Program-made: the position numbers and the translations under genes
Notes under the pieces: generated by a model
What the model saw: only the letters and a program-made list of their open reading frames with translations
What the model was told of the DNA's origin: nothing
Databases searched by the model: none
In this document: in pieces, positions 54,280 to 64,000 of the stretch
Numbering within the stretch: position 1 is the first letter of the stretch
Layout of the letters: each line of letters opens with the position of its first letter
Assembly (NCBI GenBank): GCA_008360975.2
Contig: CM039211.1
Coordinates: 65,624,565-65,688,564 of the forward strand
Source: Lichenostomus cassidix
Taxonomy: Eukaryota; Chordata; Aves; Passeriformes; Meliphagidae
Direction: 5' to 3'
Length of the DNA stretch: 64,000 nt

Positions 54280-54798
54280 TGCAAAGCAGGACTGTCAGGT
54301 GGCTACCTCATCAATGGGCTCCTTCTACAGACCTGCCCAACTGAGGGCCCCAGGAACCAGGAGCTGAGTGGTGTCAAAGCCACAGCCAGCACCTGTGGGT
54401 GAACCTGAGTCAAAGCCAGCGGAAGTCTGGACTGAAAGCTTTCCTAGCAACTCCTGTGCCTGGGAGCTGTAAGATCAAAGCTCACCACCACAACAGCCAC
54501 AGGAGGCAGGGAATGGCGTGTTTGACTGAGGGAGGCAGGCACCAAACTCAGCTCAGCTTCAGCAGTCAAGGCCAGCTCTCTAACCTATGCCTGCTCCCCA
54601 AGTCTGTCATATCTCTACATGCAATGGTGAGTGAGCAGTTGCTCTTGCTCAGGTGTGCACTGCAGGGGTGAAGGCTCCTAGGATGACACCAAGAGGTGGT
54701 GAGAGCACAGATGCTTCCTATGGACAGAAATAGTCTCAACAGCACTGGAGATTTCAGGGCTTGATGAGGATCTGTAGCATCCCTGTAATTAGAACTGC

Positions 54799-54893
54799 AG
54801 AATCATAGAATATGCTGAGTTGGAAGGGACCCAACAGGATCATCAAGTCCAATTCCTGGCCCTGCACAAGACACCCCAAGAGTCACAGCATTG
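54799..54893 (-). mobile_element. CR1 LINE 3' end
   Basis: agaatcatagaatatgctga, then gttggaagggacccaac and gatcatcaagtccaa: the reverse complement of a CR1 3' terminus. Only about 95 bp remain. Confidence 0.88.
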
Positions 54894-56807
54894 CAGGGAG
54901 GGAAGGGTCGAAAGTGGAAGATTTGGCAAGGAGGAAAAACAGAGCTGTTTTCACTCAAGATGACCTGGCAGCTGGGGGATGCTAAGAATATACAGTGTGA
55001 GAAATGTCACATATTGTGTTTGCTTTGTGTTATTTTCTGTCTGTCCTGAGACATGGAATTTCTGTGGAAAATAAGAGAATGCTGTCCATGACTTAAACCT
55101 CCTTCTTCACAGGTCTGGGCCTTCCCACTGGGAAAAAGAGAGGCAAGAAGCTTGGAGGTTATAGAAAGCATGGAATTGTGAAGCACTGCACATGGGCCAG
55201 GCCCTTTGAGATACTGTCACTGGGGAATGGGCCCATGTGCTTTTTGCCCCTGCTAAGATGGAATAAGCTTAGCAGGGTATGTGTCCCTATCTGGTTTTGA
55301 AATCTTCCAGCCTAAGAGGTGACAGGATTGACCTACTCTTCCTACTCCAGCTGTGGTTGCCTTGGTTACTTGCATTTATCAGTTCACACAACCATGCACC
55401 ACCCTTTGGAATGACCTCTCAAATTACTTGCATTGGACTTTCTTCCACAACACTTACTGGAATCTGGCTTCAGGCAACATAGTGTTGGCCAGACCATGGC
55501 AAAGCAGATGACCTACTTATCCAAAGCTTATGGGAGGATAATTTCAGTAGCAAGCTTCATCTACACAAAAAAAAAAGCACAAGGCCATTTCTGCTTCAAC
55601 TAGTCTTATATCCTCTACCACCATCATGACTTTGGGAAAAAAGATGAGCTAAGTCTTAAAACGGACAAAGAAGGTCTATCTTCATTGTGAACAAGATCCT
55701 GCTGCAGTACAGCTCAGCACATCCATACAGACCCCAACTACTCCATGGCAGCATATCTTTCCTGCTGCTTCCTTTCTGAGCAGATTAAAACTGGCATTGC
55801 ATTTCTGTCCATGCAGACCATGCATTGCAGGAATCACAGCTGCAAAACAATCCCTGCAAGAACAAAAACCCTCCCTGCAAGGCAAAACATCAGTGACCAC
55901 TTGAGAAAGCCCGACAAGAAAGGAACTCAGTCTTAAGATAACTCAGTTAAGGAGGCTGTAAAATGATGTTTACTGTCTCTTCAGCCCAGAGTGCCACATA
56001 CGTAGAAATCACTCACTGTCAAGTGAAAAACAAACATTTCTGGGATGGCAGATTACAGATGTACAACCTCATGCAGCACAACAGCAGAAACAGAACAGGC
56101 AGCAGAGGTGGCTACAGGAGAGTGAAATAAAACCACAGCCAGGCCCAGTTCTTCAAATAAAAATATATTACCACACAAGCCACTGTAAATAAAACAGCTA
56201 GTGATGTCAAAAAGCTCCAGCAGGATTATTTTCAGACTGGAACACAGCAGTGCTGCAATGGTTTGCTGCCACATCCCAGTGAAGAGGAGAAGCAGTGCAG
56301 GTATGGCATTACCTGGGAGTGATGGACATCAGATCTGCCTGGCAGCCTGAATGCCTGCATCTGCAGAGCTGTATTAAATGATGCAATCCTACACGGAATT
56401 TAATGCACACTGCGTGCAAACAAACCAGGAGAGCCAAAACCAGGCACAAACAGAACACATCCCAGCAGAAGCCTGCTTTTACTGGATGTTCCTCTTCCAC
56501 ACTGCACATCTAAATGGTTTTTCAATCCGCAGCTGTGACCAACAGCTGACTCTTGCTAAGGCTACAGGAGACTTTAACCCTTCCCAGCCCTAGGCTGTTC
56601 TACCAAGATCAGAAGAAATGCCTGGATACACAGGGATTTTCTGTGTCTCCAAGCCAGGAATACACAATGGTCTGTCTGGAGGCTGGCAACTCCCTGATTT
56701 GGGGATGATAGCATTGTACAAAGCAAAAAGGCTCAGTAGCCCAATAAAGGCAGCATCTGATGAGATTAACACATTAAATTTATCCTTCCTTCTGAAGACA
56801 TCAAGAT

Positions 56808-56912
56808 CACATATAATATATATGTTAATTATTAATTATATTAACACATGAATATATCTAATACATTATTTATACAATATATTAATAAAGAAATATATAT
56901 AATAATAACACT
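56808..56912. repeat. AT-rich low-complexity tract
   Basis: Almost pure A/T with many tata and taat repeats. Confidence 0.9.
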
Positions 56913-58108
56913 GGTACCCAAATTATTTTAGACCACAGGCTGGATTTTACAATCCCTTGAAGGTAGCTGGAGGAAAAGATCCTGTACACTCAGATTTGAA
57001 AATGGAAATTGCCTGATTACTGTTAAGACTGTGCATTTCTTGACCCTTTTTTTGGCCAGGTACCTGAAAAAAGAGGTCTTCTGCAATCATAGCTGAATCT
57101 CATTTCAGCAGAGTTGAGTGTGGGGAAAAAATAAAAAGGGCATAATGATTCCTGGGACAATAAGACAAGAAGTGATTGATGTAGGGACAAATCCTTGGGC
57201 CATCGTGAGACTACCCAGTCACAAGCAGCCTCCTTCATTTGGGAAGAGTTTACATTGCAGAGCAGGTTTCATAACCTGCCCATAAAAATAAAGCAGACTG
57301 TACAGTCATCCCTCAGTGTCCCTTTTGTTTTTTGGAATTCTTGCAAATTTTTAGAGCTTGTGACTTCCCAAACCAGTGCCATCCAGACCAAATTACACAC
57401 CACACTAGTAGTTATCTGTCAGTACTTTTGAACATAGGGATATTTAACTTCATTGCTTGTCCTTGGGCTAGGGCGTGCAGATCATATTTTCTACTCCATT
57501 TGCCAGCCTTCAGTGCCAAGACCTTCATTCTGCTCAAGTACAAGAGTATTCCCAGATCCTTGGTCCGATTACCAACCTCTCTCCAAGTGTCCTCCTGATG
57601 CGTGGGTGTGTTTGTATGTTCACATGGCTGGCAGCAAGGCAGAACTCAAGAGGATCTGGATGAAACCACGGCATCAGTTTATATAACAGAATATTTTCCA
57701 TGCAGCAGAACTAACAAAAGGCAAGCCAGAACCTTAATAAAATACTTATGAAGCAGACCACGCACTTCTAATGATTACACATACTTTTCTTCTGAGAGGG
57801 AAATATATCCCTTGTAGGGACTGGCAACCCAAACCAAGCTCAGTTTGTAAAGCTCTATTCAGGACAGTTTATTTTAGGATATCACTCCACAAGACAGCTC
57901 ATGTGCTAATTAGGCTTGGAATGACTGGGCTCAACAGAGTATTAAGGGTAAACTAAATCTGATAACCACGGATTAACCAAGGTCTTCTGCTGAGGATGTT
58001 TGCCTACACAGACCTATTGACTACAGAGAGAAAAGGAGGGCAAACAGGGATGATCCTTGACTCTGTACTGGAAGAGCAGTCAGAGTCCTCCACCAGGTTT
58101 ACTTGAAG

Positions 58109-58209
58109 CAGCCTGGTCTAGTGGAAGGTGTCCCTGTCCATGCAGGGGAATGGAATGAGATGGGAACTTCAGGGTCCTTTCCAACCCAAACCATCCTATC
58201 ATTCTGTGA
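58109..58209 (+). mobile_element. CR1 LINE 3' end
   Basis: gcctggtctagtggaaggtg, tccctgtccatgcagggg, then tccaacccaaaccatc and attctgtgag. Confidence 0.88.
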
Positions 58210-59175
58210 GCAGATTCCCTTTAATCACTTCAAGGGTGTTTGAGAGAACTGAGGAGACATCCTAAGATTGCAGGCTCCCAGATCTTCACAGCTGGGACAC
58301 ACACATTTGAATGTCTTCTTTATTGAAGCTGTTGCATCCTTTCTGGACCAGAAGTCTCAGAGAAGACAAGCAGCTGAGACAAATGTTTGCCTGTGTTAAG
58401 GCCTTGCACTGAGATGGGTCTCAACAAAACCACAAGGTTTTAAAACTCTGCAACTTCTGAACACATACTATAAATACACTGGGTAGTCTTATTCACAAGA
58501 ATACCAAACCATTTGGGAATACTGCTGGGCTTTGAAGTTTGGAAGCAAGATTCATGGACTAATTAATCACAGTGTGTGAAAAGTGTTCATATTATCAGTT
58601 GCAAATAGTCCTCCTTAATTTCCTGGAGTGGTTTCACGTTACTATCAGGGCACCTCATAAATCATTATTTTCTTTTTCTAGATTGTTCATTATTTCATAT
58701 CACAAACCCTACAGTTTCCCATTTAACACAAGTAACTTCCATTTCTTCAATCTCTCCTCTCAGGAGAATTTTCCAGGGACTTGTTCAGTTTCCTAGGCAG
58801 TTTCTCAATCCCCTCCAGCTATGCATTCATGCTTCTGAGCTGGGGTGACTAATTTCACACAGTTGTCCAATTGGCAGTGGGATTAGAAGCTGTAAAATAG
58901 GTTCCAAATCCATTTCTTAGGTATCTTAACATCCATATGTTCATGCCCACCAGGTAATGTCCCTTAAGACCAGGGTGACAACCAATTACTTTTTGCAGTT
59001 TAATGACATCAGTTTAATGACTTCAGTTTAATGACTTGGAATGCATTTAATCAGTTTAATCATTTGGAATCTGACAAAGTGTACTTTTGTGAGTATCTCC
59101 TCTTACACACACTTATGTAACTTAGCATCAAACTAAAAAATCTCAAGATTTGCAACAAGACTACCCTAGAAGAAA

Positions 59176-59529
59176 TCAGGGGATTTTCTTTTTTTTTACG
59201 TACCCATTCTCTGAGGAATGGAGTTCCTTTTCCCTCCTCTCTGGAGTGTGGGTTTTGGGGGTTTGGTCTCTCAGGCTGCACAAATTCTTGGCGTGTCCCC
59301 ACGCAATTTCTCTTTGAGGTCCCCCAGAAGATAAAAGGGTCTGCCAAACTTTACTAGGGTCTGGGCTGAAATGTATTTCTCCATAGTGAATTTGCCTTAC
59401 TAAAGCAGTGAGGTCTAGCGGCTTGCACCCTGGAAAGAAGATTCCCCTTTCATTTTGATGGGCAGGCCAAGAGGTTCCTGTGGTTTTTCTTTTCAACCTC
59501 AACTCATGCCAAGGGGAAAGCAGAAACAA
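59176..59529 (-). other. Unassigned 117-codon open frame, possibly retroelement-derived
   Basis: The frame includes CKPLDLTALVRQIHYGE, then HFSPDPSKVWQTL and a basic Lys/Glu-rich end. The style recalls gag-like proteins, but I recognise no diagnostic motif and see no flanking LTR. Confidence 0.2.
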
Positions 59530-61733
59530 GGCACTGGACCAAAATCCTGGCTGTTGAATGTGCTCTGGTACAGAGGGGAATCGCTCCTCAATGCCTCTGG
59601 GACAAATGCAAACACATTATTTCAGTTTGGGGCGTTTCCCTACCCTGGGGTACCAAATCATGTCACCAGCACAAAGCCTGGGAGAGGTCAGGCTTATGGA
59701 GACGGAAATACTCTATGGGGTCTCTGAAACTTTTGCGAAGTCACCAAGAAAACCAGAGATAGCAGAAACCCCAGTGGGCCAACAATGACTCTCAGTGTCT
59801 CAACCAGATAGGGCCAAGCATAAACTGAATGGTTGTGGCTGGAACACTGCCACCTTTGTGCATTAACCACCTTCATGCCATTGCTTGTCAGTGCCAGGAC
59901 ACACCTTTTTTCTTGCAGTTTCCCCCTTCCTCCTCTCCTGCTGTGCTATGAGCTGGCTAGTCCCCCTGACAAGGGTCAGGGATGCCTGAGGTCACCCTGT
60001 GCTCCATGCTGCCTCACCTCTCCTCTGAGCCAGTCCTCCCTCAAAAACAGCCACTCTGAGGAGCACATGGGAACAAACAGGCTCTCAGGCTTAGTGTAAT
60101 AAGCAGTCACCACCTTCAGAGCGCTTTATAAAGACAGTAATTATAAATAGCAAGTGCCTATGGAAATGAAACGAGGCATATGACAAATAGCTGAAGGCAG
60201 GAGGAGACATCTGGGTAAGGACAATGTTCTCCTCAACACCATTTCAAGCACTATGATCTGCAGCTGGAGGACAACCCTCAGCAGTAGGGTAAGTTAGATG
60301 CTGTGGACAAGTGAGGACAGCTTGTGCCAGTAGGAAATGGCTAAGTGCAGGTGCATGCTGAAATCCTCTTGCTGATTTTCTGAAGGGAGCTACAATCACT
60401 GCTCAGAGTAAGACACACTTGGGCAAGAAATCCCTTAGAAGCTGCTACAACAACTCACAGAATAGCAAGCGGTGAAGGAGAGGTCAACCAGAGTAAGCCA
60501 AACCCCAGGGTGGATGTGTCACTCCAGGTATCAATCACCAGAATGAACTAGGCAAAGCCAAAGAAAATACCCCATGTGGGCCAACAGTATCTTGAGACCA
60601 GAGATATGAAATATTTATTCCTCCCACTGGACCTTCTCTTTGTGTGGGCTTACCATTCTGCCACCTGAGTTACTGGAAAAGGTTTGAGGGTGGAACTAGA
60701 GGGAAAAACGCCATGTAAGCAAACACTGTAATGAACCTGCCAGCTAAGAGCAGAAAACTGCACTAGCACAATAATCAAGACAGGTCATTCTCCCTGCTAA
60801 GAAGGGCATCTAGGAGTGCAGCTATGCCATTTGAGCTTACACAGGAGACATGTGGCCATGAAGCCTGAGGCACTCATCCCTGCTCTTTGCCATGGGACCC
60901 CCAGAGAGGGACCAAAAGAAGGTATCTTGCTGAACAATCCTGGCAAATTTGGCCTAGAGGCAAAAGGAGGCAAAGTAACCATGTGCTTGCTCCTCCAGCA
61001 ATGCAAGCAGAGCATAACAGAGAAGAACCAGCCCACTGAAGGCACTCAGGGCATGCTCTTCCAGAATGGCAGCTGCTGAGAGTTTATAAAGAATAAAGGG
61101 CAGCTCTGGAGTCAAACTGATGAGATTAGTATGAGTGTGTAGGGAGCAAAGACTCTAGTCTGAGATAACAGTGGGTCTGAGTAAGTATCAGGTGAAAACC
61201 TGCTGTCTATTTGCCAAGGGTTTCCACACAGGCTCTAATTTCGTATTTTTCCCTGTAACTCTCAGAGCAGAAACTCCCCTCTTGCCAGAAGGAACTGCTA
61301 GCATTAATACACTCTGAGATATCTCTGACACTGTCCCCAAAAGCACAACAACAGGACAGTGACACTCTTTCTCTGCTTCCAGAGAGCATTTAGTGTGGTA
61401 GCAGAGAGTGGCATTTAGTGTGGGAGCAGAGAATGGCAGCTTGATATTAAGGCCAGTTTCCTATCACTTGCCAAGGGTCATTACAAAGCATTGCTGCCAT
61501 CACTCAGATATCGATTATTTATCACTCAGAGGTACTGCCAGCCCCACACCCTCAGCACTGCACAAAGACCAACACATGGTCTCTCTTCCAAGAGTCCAAA
61601 CTCAGAGGTTGAGCCTGAGCCAGGAGCTGCCATCAGTCACATTATGGCCACTCACCTACATTACAGCTCTGCCTTCCCCCTCCATCCCCTTTACAGCAGT
61701 TAACAAACACGGTGGGCTTTTGTTTGGTTTTTT

Positions 61734-61762
61734 AGGGGGATAAAAATACTTTTTATCCCCCT
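61734..61762. repeat. Perfect hairpin, 13-bp stem and 3-bp loop
   Basis: agggggataaaaa (61734-61746) and tttttatccccct (61750-61762) separated by tac. Transcribed from either strand it would form a tight hairpin followed by no obvious terminator. Confidence 0.9.
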
Positions 61763-64000
61763 ATCTGTTGATACAGCCATCATCAGCCTTGCACAGTAAA
61801 AAGTATTTGGCTGTGTGTGAGGGATAGAAAAAAAACATTGTCTACATGATCCTGAGGCTGCAACACAGCTATGGTGGGGAGAAGAAGAGCTTGTGGACCA
61901 GCCTGCTTTTGTGCTCATCTTTACAGGTACATGCCTGCTTTGACCCACTTCTTTCAGAAAATGAACATTAAAATCATCTTCAAGAGAGAAAACTGGAGCA
62001 GGATTAGGGACCAGAGGTATTTTGACAGCCCATTTCTTTCTTACTGCAGAGTAACCAACTTTGAGATGAGTGTGAGGGCACATAGGGAACCTGCTTGGCA
62101 GATAACATGGCAAATCCCTGGTCAGGCTCATTACCAATGCAGCTGTCATTGATCATTGCTATGGATTTTACCCCCTGCCAGCCAAGCTCCCTCAGCTTCT
62201 TCAAGCCTTATCCTGCAGCCTTTTGCACAGCTCTGGAACACCTCTGGCTCTTTGAGGCTTATTGACTGGACAGCCAGAAGCACTTTACCCACATCAGAAT
62301 GCTCCCCATGAAGCAGCACAGGTGGAAGACAAGTGAGGTCTTCCGCTACCAGTCATATTTCAATGGTTTCCACGAGCATGAGGACAAAATCTTGTTGTCC
62401 TTGATTCCACAGCTGGCAGGGAGGTACCTCCAACCTCTAATCCTCCACCTCTCAACCACCTGCACAGATATCCACATCTCTTACTTTTTTGGATAGTTTT
62501 TTTGGCTCAACTATCAGAACTGTGCCTACTGAGATGAGTTTTCACCCAGCATCCATGATACAGAAGTGGCTTTGGATTGAATATCTCAAGCTGACCCAGT
62601 TTATATTAAACAGAATGGTAAAAAGCAAACAGAGCTGTAATGAAACCTTTTTAATTTTTAAAGAGCAGATCTCCGGCGTGTCAGGGTAAACAGTTATAAT
62701 GCCAACAAGAACAAAGAGCTTGAAGAAGTACTGCAGAAAATACTTTGAATGTAAGTAAAAACAAAAAACAAAACAAAAAAATCTGGATTCACCAACAAAG
62801 ATGAGGAGATTGGAGGAAAAAGGCTAGGAGAAAGGCTCCTGACCAACCTGAATGGGTAACCACACCAAGGAGGATATTAGAGGTAAGAAAAACAGCATCT
62901 TCCATGCTATTTTGGCAAGACAAATATTGAAGCTGCAGCAATGACAGGGTAGATAATACAGGGGGAGGAAGGTGCAGAAAAGGATATGAGCTTTTGAATG
63001 GAAACGAATTCAAGAAGATGAAAGCACTCAACTCAGAAGGACATGATATTCTTATTCCCGGAACAATGAAAGAATAGCTGGTTGATCACAGCTGGCAACT
63101 GTGCTTTTGATAAAAATACCCATTAGAAAAGAGAGGAAGAAGGTGAAACCATGTGGCTGACAAATACTAAAGGTAAAGGTCTGCAGCTGTTCTGCAAGGG
63201 CAGGGAAAGTGACCCATGTTAGATTTATCAACCGGCCCTTACTATTACATAAGTCTTTCAGGAGACACTGGAAAAGAAAAATATGACTGAAAAATAAATT
63301 AAAAACAGGGCAAAGCACAACAAGGGGCTGCAAAAGGCAACCTCAACTGTGTATAAGGAATAACACCAGAATGAAATCTTGACTCACCAGGAACATCAGA
63401 CTGGAAGAAAACAAACATGTCTGGGACTGAGAATTTGCTCTCTGTTTGCTCTCACAGCCTCAGACACCTGAGTGGCAGTAATGGAACTGTGGCCAGGCCA
63501 TTCATGAGTTCACAGCACATTCTCCTGGGCCACCTGCACTTTCTGCAATGCAGGTCCAGGTCTTTTGTACCTAGAGATCCACTTTATCTCCATCATCTGC
63601 ACTGATGCAGTGAGGAAGACACACTCCTGTGAATCATTTCAGTCAGCCCCAGTCACCACAACCTCTTGCCCATCTTTTAAGCCTCTCAAGGCAGAGATTA
63701 TCTGTGCACTCTCACTGCTTAACAGATGTTCTTGTAAGAGTGGTACCTACTAGCCAGGCACAGTCTGTATGCCCTGGGGACATTCCCACCCCTCAGAGAA
63801 GAAGGCTGCATCACCTTCCTTTTATTCCTTTAGGCACACATGGTCCACACAAACCACATATTCATGAACGTTCTTCCTCACGCTGATACAGGTATGTGTG
63901 TCCTGTATGTTCTCTTGCACATCCACATGATGTGCTGTACACAGTCATAGTGAGGTTACCCAACACCAGCCTCCCACAGGAACCTGCTCTGCAGTGGCAC

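Larger units (their letters stand above)
46419..64000 (-). other. Probable RUSC2 5' intron or upstream intergenic DNA
   Basis: No coding exon with convincing splice sites and known motifs. No CpG-rich promoter was recognised, so the RUSC2 transcription start probably lies right of the window. It contains CR1 ends, LTR pieces and AT-rich tracts. The parts 48.0-50.5, 55.0-56.8, 57.0-58.1, 60.0-61.7 and 61.8-64.0 kb show nothing specific. Confidence 0.55.

Noticed and set aside
62299..62496. A 65-codon plus-strand open frame near the right end
   Set aside because: No motif, no splice context and no similarity I recognise; its size is expected by chance.

Overview
The window is bird nuclear DNA. 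Several CR1-type LINE 3' ends are scattered through it, together with ERV LTRs of a kind I associate with songbird genomes, and the genes are split by ordinary vertebrate GT-AG introns. RUSC2 lies on chromosome Z in birds as far as I recall; that cannot be tested here. Both recognisable genes lie on the minus strand, so they read from high to low coordinates. I saw no tRNA, rRNA or CRISPR array and no bacterial-type features.

Right part (about 29.3-64 kb): RUSC2 (iporin), a RUN and SH3 domain adaptor. Eleven coding exons (46,311 down to 30,696) join in frame into 1,611 codons plus a stop. A 3' UTR of about 1.4 kb runs to an AATAAA at 29,276-29,281. The first coding exon carries a short 5' UTR with an upstream ORF that overlaps the main start. 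From 46.4 kb to the right edge there are no convincing coding exons. This is probably the first RUSC2 intron or intergenic DNA, and it holds CR1 ends, two LTR fragments, AT-rich stretches and a perfect hairpin.

Left part (14 to 23,034): an unnamed receptor-type protein tyrosine phosphatase (RPTP). I reconstructed 24 coding exons (1,242 codons, all junctions in phase, no stop), and the gene runs off the left edge. The order is: signal peptide; four sushi/CCP-like modules; an FN3-like module; a fifth CCP-like module; an FN3-like module; a two-exon FN3 domain; a membrane-proximal extracellular domain; one transmembrane helix; a short juxtamembrane segment; an intact first phosphatase domain (WPDHGVP and [10 protein letters not shown] present); and the start of a linker to a second phosphatase domain beyond the window. 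The catalytic and membrane-proximal parts resemble the R2B family (PTPRK/M/T/U). The outer part does not: those receptors have MAM and Ig domains, while this one has CCP-like cassettes. The cassette exons are all phase 1-1 and have been duplicated very recently together with their introns. CCP3 and CCP5 appear almost identical. This receptor is the best candidate in the window for something undescribed.

Between the two genes (23.0-29.3 kb) lies intergenic DNA with two CR1 ends and a short segment resembling the RPTP gene near 6.9 kb. The 8.2-kb first intron of the RPTP gene contains a CR1 copy split by a retroviral insertion, with two LTRs in opposite orientation and an integrase-like remnant.
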